DNA of 64,000 bases from contig CAZMHU010000003.1 of NCBI GenBank assembly GCA_964566175.1, positions 48,502-112,501 on the forward strand. The letters are read 5' to 3'. The position numbers were made by a program, and so were the translations under genes. Below, in pieces: positions 44,131 through 52,254 of the stretch; the first letter of the stretch is position 1, and each line of letters begins with the position of its first letter. Source of the stretch: SIG589 sp964566175 (GTDB taxonomy: Bacteria; Bacillota; Clostridia; Oscillospirales; Acutalibacteraceae). Below the pieces are notes generated by a model. It was not told the origin of the DNA and searched no databases. It saw only the letters and a program-made list of their open reading frames with translations.

Positions 44131-45418
44131 TTTCGGATACCTCATCGATATTATCAAGATAACTTTTAAAACGGTCACGCAAGATTAAAACGCAATCGCT
44201 CTTTTTCGCACGTCCGCTGACAACGTCCTCCGCAAAAGCGCGACAGGTCGGCGCGCCGCACGAACCGCAATCATAACCCGGAAGTTGTTTTCTCAGTTTC
44301 TGTATATCCGCCATCATACGCATCGACTCAGCCATATTATCGCTGAGCCGCGTTATGGGAGAATAGGTCGGCAAGTCGTTGAAAAAGTAGTATTCCGGTA
44401 TGTATGCGCGTTCCTCTTTTGAGAGAATGTTTTGCGACACCGGAAGATACCTTCGCAATCCCTGCAATTTTGCCTTTGCGATAAAGGGGTTTTGCATTGT
44501 GAGCGCTCCCCCCACACAACCGCCCGTACAGGCATTGAGTTCCACAAATTCCAAATTGGGTATGTTGCCGTTTTCAATCTGGTCAAGCACCCTGATAACA
44601 TTTTCTATTCCGTCGGCGGCAAGGTATTTTTCGCCCAAAATAGCGGTGGCTTCACCGCCCGATGCCGCCCAGCCTATGCCTATTCCGCCCGATTGCGTGA
44701 GACATTGCGGCTGTTTTGTGTGTTTCATTTCGTTGATAAGCAAAAAGTATATATCGCTTATCGGAACAACAACATCAACTTTACTTTTATAATCGGAAAA
44801 TCCGTTTTTAACATAACTCATCTTTGCGGGACAGGGAGATATAAAACAAACACCTATATCCTCGTCACAAAGAGAGGGTTTTTTCTGTTTTGCTTCGTCG
44901 CGGGCGAGTTTTGCCGCAATTTCCATAGGCGACAACATACGTATTATGTTGTCCTTCAAATACGGAAAGCGCAGTTCTATCAAACGAACCACCGCCGGAC
45001 AAGCCGAACTTATTGCCGGTTTTGCCACACCCTCGGTTTTCAGATAGCGTCGGGTATATGCGGAAACGAGTTCCGCCGCACGGGAAACCTCAAAAACATC
45101 GTCAAAGCCGATGTCGAGCAAACCCTGAAGCACATAATCAATATCATCTAAATTATCAAACTGTGCATAAAGCGAGGGAGCGGGCAAGGCAATTTTGTAA
45201 CGGAATTTTTTTATATCCTCAAAACTGTCGAGCACTGCTTTTTTCGCCTTATGCGGGCACACTCGTATGCACTCGCCGCAGTCGATACAGCGGTCGCTGT
45301 TTATCACTGCGTGCTCTCCCCTGACACGTATTGCCTCGGTTGGGCAACGGTGTATACAGGTCGTGCAGCCGGTGCACTTCTCAATATCAAGCGATACCGA
45401 ATGTTCATATGTATTCAT
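44117..45418 (-). CDS. Second [FeFe] hydrogenase-like protein, group D type
   Basis: 433 residues. Two [4Fe-4S] ferredoxin motifs (Cys 15/18/21/25 and 44/47/50/54) precede a reduced H-domain: L1 SSACP (137-141), L2 SPCPAK (194-199), L3 ELNACTGGCVGG (293-304). All four ligands for the [4Fe-4S] subcluster remain (C140, C196, C297, C301), but the adjacent proton-relay Cys is Ala139 and L3 lacks GGG. The C terminus carries a four-Cys FeS domain (C384, C387, C392, C409) as in RnfB. There is no PAS domain. It probably senses H2 or redox state instead of turning over H2. The ATG at 45418 overlaps nothing upstream (21-bp gap). Confidence 0.85.
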   Translation of the reverse strand: MNTYEHSVSLDIEKCTGCTTCIHRCPTEAIRVRGEHAVINSDRCIDCGECIRVCPHKAKKAVLDSFEDIKKFRYKIALPAPSLYAQFDNLDDIDYVLQGLLDIGFDDVFEVSRAAELVSAYTRRYLKTEGVAKPAISSACPAVVRLIELRFPYLKDNIIRMLSPMEIAAKLARDEAKQKKPSLCDEDIGVCFISPCPAKMSYVKNGFSDYKSKVDVVVPISDIYFLLINEMKHTKQPQCLTQSGGIGIGWAASGGEATAILGEKYLAADGIENVIRVLDQIENGNIPNLEFVELNACTGGCVGGALTMQNPFIAKAKLQGLRRYLPVSQNILSKEERAYIPEYYFFNDLPTYSPITRLSDNMAESMRMMADIQKLRKQLPGYDCGSCGAPTCRAFAEDVVSGRAKKSDCVLILRDRFKSYLDNIDEVSENDGM

Positions 45419-45439
45419 AATAAACACCGCCGATAAAAA

Positions 45440-45862
45440 TCAGATATTTATTTTCATAACAATGGTCGTCCCCTCGCCTATTACCGAAGTGATATCCATT
45501 TGGTCGGAATAACGCTTCATATTCGGCAGACCCATTCCGGCACCGAACCCGAGCGAACGGATACTGTCGGTTGCGGTGGAAAAACCCTCTTGCATTGCCT
45601 GTTCGATATCCTTTATTCCCGGGCCGCTGTCACACAGAGTAATCTCTATCTCGGTTTCGCTGACCGAAACGTCGGCCTCGCCGCCGCCCGCGTGAATAAC
45701 CATATTTATTTCACCTTCATACATGGCAATCGATGCCCGCCTTATGATTTCGGGCTGAATGCCAAGTTGGCGCAGGTTTTTCTTGAGTTGAACAGACGCC
45801 TGTCCCGCCGAGGTGAAATCGGAACCGTCAACATCAAAATGAAAGGTCAACCTTTCACTCAT
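45440..45862 (-). CDS. Anti-sigma-factor-like GHKL ATPase (SpoIIAB/RsbW-related)
   Basis: 140 residues. It has an E-x3-N N box (AMYEGEINMVIHAGGG, about 47-62), G1 DSGPGI (about 78-83) and G2 GFGAGMGLPNM (about 104-114), the arrangement of serine kinase anti-sigma factors such as SpoIIAB and RsbW. No anti-sigma antagonist (STAS) gene is nearby. Embedding in the hydrogenase operon, overlapping the first DRTGG gene by 8 bp, suggests a partner-switch or kinase step controlled by redox; inferred. Confidence 0.87.
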   Translation of the reverse strand: MSERLTFHFDVDGSDFTSAGQASVQLKKNLRQLGIQPEIIRRASIAMYEGEINMVIHAGGGEADVSVSETEIEITLCDSGPGIKDIEQAMQEGFSTATDSIRSLGFGAGMGLPNMKRYSDQMDITSVIGEGTTIVMKINI

Positions 45863-46211
45863 TTTTTACACCGTTTCCGACAAGGCCGTTTGAATAAAGT
45901 TTTCCGCAAGCCTCATACATACGCTTGTCGGTCGCAAGCATTGCGATCCCGCTTTCCCGCGCGAGAGCGATCATCTCCTCGCTCGGTATTTTCGAACGTA
46001 CAAAGACGATGCAAACCATATCCATCATTTCCGCCGTGCGGACGACCTGTGAATTAACAAGCCCCGTCAGCAGTACCGACTGGTCTTTTACATATGCCAA
46101 AACGTCGCTCATCATATCGCTTCCGCAAGCGGAGTAGACCTCGCGTTCGAACATTTCATCACCGCAAAGCACCTTTGCATCCAATAAATCTCTGACTTGG
46201 CTGATTTTCAT
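45855..46211 (-). CDS. DRTGG-domain protein 1
   Basis: 118 residues. The N terminus MKISQVRDLLDAKVLCG and central SACGSDMMSDVLAYVKDQSVLLTG-like region fit the DRTGG domain; alternating strands and helices run through. It lies 33 bp after the hydC stop and overlaps the anti-sigma-like ATPase gene by 8 bp. It is the larger relative of the 109-residue DRTGG protein further down the operon, so the two may be a diverged pair or heterodimer. Ligand unknown. Confidence 0.8.
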   Translation of the reverse strand: MKISQVRDLLDAKVLCGDEMFEREVYSACGSDMMSDVLAYVKDQSVLLTGLVNSQVVRTAEMMDMVCIVFVRSKIPSEEMIALARESGIAMLATDKRMYEACGKLYSNGLVGNGVKNE

Positions 46212-46244
46212 ACAGATTTTCCTCTTTTGCTCATAAAAGTATGA

Positions 46245-46742
46245 CTAATCCTGATATTTTGCCAAAATGCCTTCAACATCGTCTGCCGTTAATCTGCCGT
46301 AAACGTCATCATTAACGGTTAAAACAGGGGCAAGACCGCAAGCACCGATACAACGACAAGCGGTAAGTGAAAACTTTCCGTCGGCGGTGCATTCATCTGC
46401 ACCTATGCCCAAACATTCGCAAAGTTTGTCGAAAATATCGCCCGCACCCTTAACGTAGCAAGCAGTTCCCAAGCAGACCGAAATATTATACTTTCCTTTC
46501 GGTGACAGGGAGAACTGTGCGTAGAAGGTTGCAACTCCGTATACCTTCTCAAGCGGAACGTCCATTCCCTCGGCTATCATAACCTGCACTTCGCGTGGAA
46601 GATAACCGTAAATGTCCTGAGCCTTCTGCATTACAGCCATAAGGTTGCTCTTATCGGATTTGTGTTCCTCGATAACCTTTTGCAACTGTGCCTCTTGCTC
46701 TTTTGTACCGTTGAAAGGAAGTTTACTGATTTTCTTTAGCAT
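46245..46742 (-). CDS. hydC: NuoE-like 24-kDa [2Fe-2S] subunit HydC
   Basis: 165 residues. The thioredoxin-fold [2Fe-2S] motif is CLGTACYVKGA plus CRCIGACGLAP (Cys about 90, 95, 131, 135), preceded by the helical NuoE N domain ending in VYGVATFYAQFSL. It forms the small electron-transfer subunit of the NADH-dependent hydrogenase. AAAGGAGGAAAG puts the start at 46742. It is the first gene of the ten-gene unit and is separated from its partners HydB/HydA by six regulatory-type genes. Confidence 0.93.
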   Translation of the reverse strand: MLKKISKLPFNGTKEQEAQLQKVIEEHKSDKSNLMAVMQKAQDIYGYLPREVQVMIAEGMDVPLEKVYGVATFYAQFSLSPKGKYNISVCLGTACYVKGAGDIFDKLCECLGIGADECTADGKFSLTACRCIGACGLAPVLTVNDDVYGRLTADDVEGILAKYQD

Positions 46743-46820
46743 TTGTATCTTTCCTCCTTTTTTACGTGTATGCAAGCGCTTTTGTGCTTGTGCACACTAC
46801 TTCAACATACATCATGACTA

Positions 46821-46829
46821 ATTGTAACA
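46821..46829 (-). promoter_or_regulatory. Tentative extended -10 promoter of the hydrogenase operon
   Basis: TGTTACAAT on the minus strand (TGn plus TACAAT) about 80 nt before the hydC start, with no good -35. The remaining part of the 46743-46985 gap is A/T-rich, with no Rex-type palindrome that I can see. Confidence 0.3.
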
Positions 46830-46928
46830 CATCATTTGCAATATTTCTACCTATTTTTAATAAATATATTATGTTATTTGATAATATTGTTATTTTTTCC
46901 GATAATGGGATGTTTTTTTCTGCACTTC

Positions 46929-46957
46929 TTGCCAAAAATTCGCTTTTGTGTTATCAT
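46929..46957 (+). promoter_or_regulatory. Promoter of the Nudix gene
   Basis: TTGCCA (46929-46934), 17-bp spacer, TATCAT (46952-46957); leader about 22 nt. Confidence 0.6.
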
Positions 46958-46985
46958 ATAAAAACAAATTATCGGGGGTATGAAA

Positions 46986-47441
46986 ATGAAAAACACCTCA
47001 CTTTGTTATATTTTTAAAGGCGACGAGGTTTTACTGCTTCACAAAAACAAAAAACACGACCTCAATTTTGATAAATGGCTCGGCGTCGGCGGAAAATTTT
47101 TCGAAGACGAGAGTCCATATGACTGCGTTTTGCGTGAGGCACGCGAAGAAACCGGTCTTAACCTTTTAAATCCGAAATACCGCGGCATTGTCACCTTTGT
47201 TTCCGACGAATACGAAAGCGAACAAATGCACCTTTTCACCTGCGATAACTTCGAAGGCACACTTTGCGACTGTGACGAGGGCGAACTGCTTTTTGTTAAA
47301 ACCGAAGAAATGCTTTCCTTTCCCTGTTGGGAGGGTGACAAAATCTTTCTGAAACTCATAACCGAAGACACTCCGTTTTTCAGTCTGAAACTCGTTTACG
47401 AGGGTGAAACGCTCAAAAGCCATAAACTTAACTTTATTTAG
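46986..47441 (+). CDS. Nudix hydrolase (MutT-like)
   Basis: About 151 residues. The Nudix box GGKFFEDESPYDCVLREAREETG (about 34-56, given as GGKFFEDE and REAREETG) has all metal-binding Glu residues. Family members hydrolyse oxidised or non-canonical nucleoside triphosphates (8-oxo-dGTP) or related diphosphates. GGGGG is too close to the ATG at 46980 and correctly spaced from the ATG at 46986. It is followed 9 bp later by the LOG-family gene, probably one operon. Confidence 0.88.
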   Translation: MKNTSLCYIFKGDEVLLLHKNKKHDLNFDKWLGVGGKFFEDESPYDCVLREAREETGLNLLNPKYRGIVTFVSDEYESEQMHLFTCDNFEGTLCDCDEGELLFVKTEEMLSFPCWEGDKIFLKLITEDTPFFSLKLVYEGETLKSHKLNFI

Positions 47442-47450
47442 GAGGTAATT

Positions 47451-48026
47451 ATGAATATTTGTGTTTACGGTGCATCAAGCAACAAAATCGATAAGGCACA
47501 CCTGCTCGCGGGAGAGCGCTTGGGAGAAGAGATGGCAAAAAAGGGTCACTCACTTGTGTTCGGCGGCGGCGCAAACGGTATGATGGGAGCGGCGGCACGA
47601 GGTGTCAAAAAGGAAAGCGGTTATATTATAGGTATAGCACCGACCTTTTTTAACGTTGACGGAATTCTCTTCGACAGTTGTGACGAGTTTATTTATACCG
47701 AAACTATGCGTGAGCGCAAGCAAAAAATGGAAGACCTGTCCGATGCTTTTGTTATGACTTCCGGCGGGATAGGCACGTTTGAAGAGTTTTTTGAGGTTTT
47801 GACACTCAAGCAACTCTCTCGCCACACAAAGCCCATTGCCATACTCAATATCAATGGATATTTCGACTCCCTGCTCGAAATGCTCCACAGAGCGGTGAGC
47901 GACGGCTTTATGAAAGAGGCGTGTCTGTCGCTTTACGGTGTTTTCGAAACGCCGGAAGAAGTTTTGGAATATATCGAAAAATCGGCAAGCGAAAAAACCG
48001 ACGTAAAAAAATATAAAAATATATAA
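47451..48026 (+). CDS. LOG-family (TIGR00730) nucleotide phosphoribohydrolase-like protein
   Basis: 191 residues. The Rossmann fold with GGGANGMMGA (about 43-52) and the active-site motif SGGIGTFEEFFE (about 102-113) mark the Lonely Guy family, which releases ribose-5-phosphate from nucleotide monophosphates (cytokinin ribosides in plants). The usual PGGxGTxxE starts with Ser in place of Pro here; the catalytic Arg/Glu (MRERK, TFEEF) are present. With the Nudix neighbour it may serve nucleotide clean-up. GGAGG precedes the ATG. Confidence 0.88.
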   Translation: MNICVYGASSNKIDKAHLLAGERLGEEMAKKGHSLVFGGGANGMMGAAARGVKKESGYIIGIAPTFFNVDGILFDSCDEFIYTETMRERKQKMEDLSDAFVMTSGGIGTFEEFFEVLTLKQLSRHTKPIAILNINGYFDSLLEMLHRAVSDGFMKEACLSLYGVFETPEEVLEYIEKSASEKTDVKKYKNI

Positions 48027-48046
48027 ACTTGTTCACAATTTGTTCA

Positions 48047-48075
48047 TTGACAAATGTTAGCATCCTAACTATAAT
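48047..48075 (+). promoter_or_regulatory. SigA promoter of the marR-ABC operon
   Basis: Consensus TTGACA (48047-48052), 17-bp spacer and consensus TATAAT (48070-48075). It is fully overlapped by the MarR operator. Confidence 0.9.
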
Positions 48076-48089
48076 GTTAGGGTGCTAAC
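48056..48089 (+). promoter_or_regulatory. Tandem MarR operator
   Basis: Two copies of the dyad GTTAG-N4-CTAAC (48056-48069 and 48076-48089) flank the -10 hexamer and together form a larger near-perfect palindrome. The first site fills the promoter spacer and the second covers the transcription start. Autorepression by the MarR protein encoded just downstream is the natural reading. Confidence 0.85.
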
Positions 48090-48109
48090 ATTTTTACGGT
48101 GGTGATTTT

Positions 48110-48556
48110 TTGGAAAAACGCAGAATAGGCCCGGAAGTGCGCCGTTTGAACAATATGATAAAGCGCACGGTCGAAAGCAGTACGGTAAAATCACAACTCG
48201 ACCGTCTTACGGGACTTCACGGCTGGATTGTGGGTTATATTGCCCGTGCCGACGGTCCGGTTTTTCAGCGTGACCTTGAAAAACGCTTTTCGGTACGGCG
48301 TTCTACTATGAGCAACATTATGTCGCTTATGGAGCATAACGGTCTTATTGTCCGTCGCTCTTTCGAGGGTGACAAACGGTTAAAGCAAATCGTTTTGACC
48401 GACTACGCACTCGGATTTGATAAAACGGCACGTGATGATATGGAACGAATTGACCGTATGCTGACAAACGGCATAAGCGAAGAGGAACTCGACACCTTCT
48501 TCAAGACCGTTGACAAAATTAAAACAAATATCGACAGGGAGGAAAAAAATGATTAA
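48110..48556 (+). CDS. MarR-family transcriptional repressor
   Basis: 148 residues with a TTG start (GGTGGTGAT upstream). The winged helix has the typical RDLEKRFSVRRSTMSNIMSLMEHNGLI recognition region (about 52-78; key residues RSTMSNIM) and wing (RRSFEGDKRLKQIVLT). MarR proteins are dimers that release DNA on binding small aromatic or drug-like ligands. Its operator overlaps its own promoter, and its stop overlaps the first ABC exporter gene by 8 bp, so it should control export of its ligand. Confidence 0.93.
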   Translation: MEKRRIGPEVRRLNNMIKRTVESSTVKSQLDRLTGLHGWIVGYIARADGPVFQRDLEKRFSVRRSTMSNIMSLMEHNGLIVRRSFEGDKRLKQIVLTDYALGFDKTARDDMERIDRMLTNGISEEELDTFFKTVDKIKTNIDREEKND

Positions 48557-50297
48557 AAGAATTGCAGGCTGTATACGCGAATACAAAACGGCTTCTTTGC
48601 TTTCGCCGTTTTTCGTATCGCTTGAGGTTATTATAGAATGTATAATCCCCTTTATAACAGCAAAACTTATTGACCACATAGAAAAAGGTGCAGACCTCGG
48701 CGAGATTGCCCGTTTCGGCGGAATAACCGTTATTTTGGCACTGCTGAGTCTCACCTGCGGAATACTTTCGGGTAATTTCTGTGCAAAGGCATCGAGCGGT
48801 TTCGGTAAAAATCTGCGACACGATTTGTTTGCAAAGGTACAGGACTTCTCCTTTTCTAACATCGACCGTTTTTCAACATCAAGCCTTGTAACACGTCTCA
48901 CAACCGACGTTACAAACATTCAAAACGCATATATGATGCTCATTCGCGGCGCTGTACGCAGTCCGTTTATGATTGTCTTCTCGCTTGTTATGGCATTCAG
49001 AATGAACCCGAGTCTTTCGACAATATTCGTTGCCATTATCCCCGTGCTCGCGTTCGGATTGTTCCTTATTATCCGTAAAACAATGCCGATTTTCCAAAAC
49101 GTTTTCAAACGTTACGATGCGCTTAACAACTCGGTTCAGGAAAACATTAAAGGTATGCGCGTTGTTAAGGCTTTTGTTCGTGAAGATTACGAAGAAAAGA
49201 AGTTCGGCATTGCGTCCGAGGACGTTTGCAAAGACTTCACCCGTGCGGAAAAGAACCTTGCCTTCAACGCACCGCTTATGCAGTTTTGCTCAAACGCCAT
49301 TACAATCTGTGTTTCTTATTTCGGCGCAAAACTTATAATCGGCTCCAACGAAGAGCTTATGCAGGTAGGTCAACTTTCAAGCCTTATTACCTACGGTATG
49401 CAGATTTTGATGGCGCTTATGATGATTTCCGGTATGTTCGTTATGCTGACAATGGCGCTCACATCGGTACGCCGTGTTTGCGAAGTTCTCGACGAAGAGT
49501 CCACTCTTCAAAATCCCGAAAACCCGATACACGAAGTGCCGGACGGCTCTATCGATTTCGATAACGTTACTTTCAAGTATTCCGAAAAGGCGGAAAAGAA
49601 CGCGCTTGAAAACATAAACCTTCACATCAAGTCGGGTCAAACCGTAGGAATAATCGGCGGCACGGGAAGCAGTAAATCAACCTTGATACAACTTCTCTCA
49701 CGTCTTTACGACGCAACCGAAGGCTCTGTAAAGGTCGGCGGAATTGACGTTCGCGATTACGATATGGAAGCACTGCGCGAGCAGGTTTCGGTCGTTTTGC
49801 AGAAAAACGTGCTCTTCTCCGGCACGATAAAGGAAAATATGCGTTGGGGTAATAAAAACGCCACCGACGAGGAAATCGTCGCCGCTTGTAAAAGCGCCTG
49901 TGCCGACGAGTTTATATCCACCTTCCCAGACGGCTACAACACATATATCGAGCAGGGCGGTACAAACGTATCGGGTGGCCAGCGTCAGCGCCTCTGTATT
50001 GCTCGCGCATTGCTCAAAAAACCGAAAATCATAATTCTCGACGACTCCACAAGCGCCGTTGACACCAAGACCGACGCACTTATACGCCAAGCCTTCAAAA
50101 AGGATATTCCCGGAACGACAAAACTTATAATCGCCCAAAGAATTTCCTCTGTTCAGGACTCGGATATGATTGTTGTTCTTGACGGCGGTACGGTCAACGC
50201 AGTCGGCACGCACGAAGAGTTGCTTGAAAACTGCGATATTTACAAAGAAGTTTACTATTCTCAAAACAAGGTAGGTGACGAAAATGCCAGGTCCTAA
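48549..50297 (+). CDS. Heterodimeric ABC exporter, half-transporter A
   Basis: 582 residues. Six transmembrane helices (about 1-320) and a nucleotide-binding domain (about 335-575). Walker A is GGTGSSKST, signature VSGGQRQR, Walker B IIILDDSTSAVD: the catalytic Glu after Walker B is Asp, so this subunit probably carries the degenerate ATP site of a heterodimer such as LmrCD, TM287/288 or BmrCD. GGGAGG precedes ATG 48549. It overlaps marR upstream and the partner gene downstream (14 bp). Drug or metabolite export is expected. Confidence 0.93.
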   Translation: MIKRIAGCIREYKTASLLSPFFVSLEVIIECIIPFITAKLIDHIEKGADLGEIARFGGITVILALLSLTCGILSGNFCAKASSGFGKNLRHDLFAKVQDFSFSNIDRFSTSSLVTRLTTDVTNIQNAYMMLIRGAVRSPFMIVFSLVMAFRMNPSLSTIFVAIIPVLAFGLFLIIRKTMPIFQNVFKRYDALNNSVQENIKGMRVVKAFVREDYEEKKFGIASEDVCKDFTRAEKNLAFNAPLMQFCSNAITICVSYFGAKLIIGSNEELMQVGQLSSLITYGMQILMALMMISGMFVMLTMALTSVRRVCEVLDEESTLQNPENPIHEVPDGSIDFDNVTFKYSEKAEKNALENINLHIKSGQTVGIIGGTGSSKSTLIQLLSRLYDATEGSVKVGGIDVRDYDMEALREQVSVVLQKNVLFSGTIKENMRWGNKNATDEEIVAACKSACADEFISTFPDGYNTYIEQGGTNVSGGQRQRLCIARALLKKPKIIILDDSTSAVDTKTDALIRQAFKKDIPGTTKLIIAQRISSVQDSDMIVVLDGGTVNAVGTHEELLENCDIYKEVYYSQNKVGDENARS

Positions 50298-52206
50298 CAG
50301 AAGAATGCACGGCCCGAAAGCCAAAAACGTTAAAGGCTCGCTTGTGCGTCTTATAAAACTTTTATTCCACGATTACAAATGGCGACTGCTGCTTGTCGGC
50401 GTTTGTCTGCTTGTAGGCTCGGTCACCGGTTCGATTTCTTCGGTATTTATAAACCGCCTTGTAACGATAATCAAAGAAGGACTCTCTGCGGGAAGTTATA
50501 ATGCGATAAAGGGTGACATCGGCAAACTTATTTCTGTAATGCTGGCAACCTATCTTTTGGGTATCGTCGCAATCTTCCTGCGCGAGCGCAATATGGCGGT
50601 TATCACACAGGGATTTTTAAACAAGATGCGCCGCCGTATGTTCTCGACAATGCAACGTCTTCCCATTAAATATTTCGACACACACACCCACGGCGATATT
50701 ATGAGTTACTATACAAACGATATAGACACTCTGCGCCAACTCATCTCGCAAAGCATCCCCTCGCTCTTCACCTGTGTTATTACGCTTGTAATACTGCTTT
50801 TCATAATGTTCTACTTCAGTCTTTGGTTGACACTCGTTGTTTTCATCGGCGTTGCACTTATGTTCTACGTTACAAAGTTTGTCGGCGGAAACAGCGCAAA
50901 GTATTTTATGAAACAACAAAAGTCCCTTGCCAAGGTTGAGGGCTTTGTTGAAGAGATGATACACGGACAAAAGGTTGTTAAAGTTTTCTGCCACGAAGAA
51001 GAGAATATGAACAACTTTAATAAACTCAACGGTCAACTCTTCAAAGATGCAACCGAAGCCAACAAGTTTGCAAATATTCTTATGCCGATACTGCACAATA
51101 TAGGAAACCTGCTTTACGTTCTTATGGCGTTTGTCGGCGGAATTATGATAGCGGTAAAACTTCCCAACGTTTCGATTTCGGGTCAGATTATGTCGGTTGC
51201 GATTATCGTGCCGTTCCTTAATATGACAAAGCAGTTCTCGCAGACCGTCAGCCAAATTTCGCAACAGATTAACGCCGTTGCAATGGGTCTTGCCGGTGCG
51301 GAACGCATTTTCGAACTTTGCGACGAAGAACCCGAAACCGACAAAGGCTATGTTACTCTTGTAAACGCACGTGTTGCCGAAGACGGCACAATAACCGAAT
51401 GTGCCGAGCGCACAGGTGTTTGGGCTTGGAAACACCCTCACAGCGCCGACGGCAGTGTAACATATACCCTGCTTAAAGGTGATGTTACGCTTGACGATGT
51501 TGACTTCGGATATACCGAGGACAAAATTGTTCTTCACAACGTTTCGCTTTACGCAAAACCGGGACAAAAGGTTGCCTTTGTAGGTGCGACGGGTGCCGGA
51601 AAGACAACCATAACCAACCTCATTAACCGTTTTTATGATATTGCAGACGGAAAAATCCGTTATGACGGAATTAACATAAACAAAATAAAGAAAGCCGACC
51701 TTCGCCGCTCGCTCGGAATAGTTTTGCAGGAAACCAACCTCTTTACGGGAACTGTTATGGACAATATCCGCTACGGAAAACTCGATGCTACCGACGAAGA
51801 ATGTATTGCCGCGGCAAAACTTGCCAATGCACACAGTTTCATTTCCCGCCTGCCCGACGGCTACAATACTATGCTCAAAGGTGACGGAGCAAACCTATCT
51901 CAAGGCCAGCGCCAACTTGTCTCCATTGCACGTGCCGCCGTTGCCGACCCGCCGGTTATGATACTCGACGAGGCAACCTCTTCTATCGATACGAGAACCG
52001 AGGCCTTGGTATCAAAAGGCATGGACTCACTTATGAAGGGCAGAACGGTTTTCGTTATCGCACACCGCCTGTCAACCGTTCAAAACTCCGATGTTATAAT
52101 GGTACTTGAACACGGCAGAATCATAGAACGCGGAAACCATGATGACCTTATCGCTCAAAAGGGAAAATATTATCAACTTTATACAGGCGCTTTTGAACTC
52201 GAATAG
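50284..52206 (+). CDS. Heterodimeric ABC exporter, half-transporter B
   Basis: 640 residues. A basic N-terminal tail (PGPNRRMHGPKAKNVK) leads to six helices (about 20-335). Between membrane and nucleotide domains lies an insertion of roughly 50 residues (about 355-405, with NARVAEDGTITECAERTGVW), seen in the larger subunit of LmrCD/BmrCD-type pairs. Walker A GATGAGKTT, signature LSQGQRQL, Walker B MILDEATSSID with intact catalytic Glu and H-loop IAHRLST indicate the active site subunit. ATG 50284 follows AGGTGACG and overlaps the partner's stop. Confidence 0.93.
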   Translation: MPGPNRRMHGPKAKNVKGSLVRLIKLLFHDYKWRLLLVGVCLLVGSVTGSISSVFINRLVTIIKEGLSAGSYNAIKGDIGKLISVMLATYLLGIVAIFLRERNMAVITQGFLNKMRRRMFSTMQRLPIKYFDTHTHGDIMSYYTNDIDTLRQLISQSIPSLFTCVITLVILLFIMFYFSLWLTLVVFIGVALMFYVTKFVGGNSAKYFMKQQKSLAKVEGFVEEMIHGQKVVKVFCHEEENMNNFNKLNGQLFKDATEANKFANILMPILHNIGNLLYVLMAFVGGIMIAVKLPNVSISGQIMSVAIIVPFLNMTKQFSQTVSQISQQINAVAMGLAGAERIFELCDEEPETDKGYVTLVNARVAEDGTITECAERTGVWAWKHPHSADGSVTYTLLKGDVTLDDVDFGYTEDKIVLHNVSLYAKPGQKVAFVGATGAGKTTITNLINRFYDIADGKIRYDGININKIKKADLRRSLGIVLQETNLFTGTVMDNIRYGKLDATDEECIAAAKLANAHSFISRLPDGYNTMLKGDGANLSQGQRQLVSIARAAVADPPVMILDEATSSIDTRTEALVSKGMDSLMKGRTVFVIAHRLSTVQNSDVIMVLEHGRIIERGNHDDLIAQKGKYYQLYTGAFELE

Positions 52207-52218
52207 TGTTATATATCG

Positions 52219-52254
52219 CAAAAACCCGACTTTATAAGTCGGGTTTTCTTTTTT
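52219..52254. terminator. Bidirectional terminator
   Basis: Stem AAAACCCGACTT/AAGTCGGGTTTT with a short loop and T-runs after the exporter; the 3' end of the convergent small gene runs into the stem. Confidence 0.88.

Noticed and set aside
46743..46985. Search for a Rex (redox repressor) site upstream of the hydrogenase operon
   Set aside because: No TTGTGAA-N4-TTCACAA-like palindrome is present in the gap.
50617..51834. 405-codon open frame on the minus strand opposite the second ABC exporter gene
   Set aside because: It lies entirely opposite a gene with intact Walker and signature motifs; its translation is Cys/His/Asn-rich without domain features and it has no ribosome-binding site.
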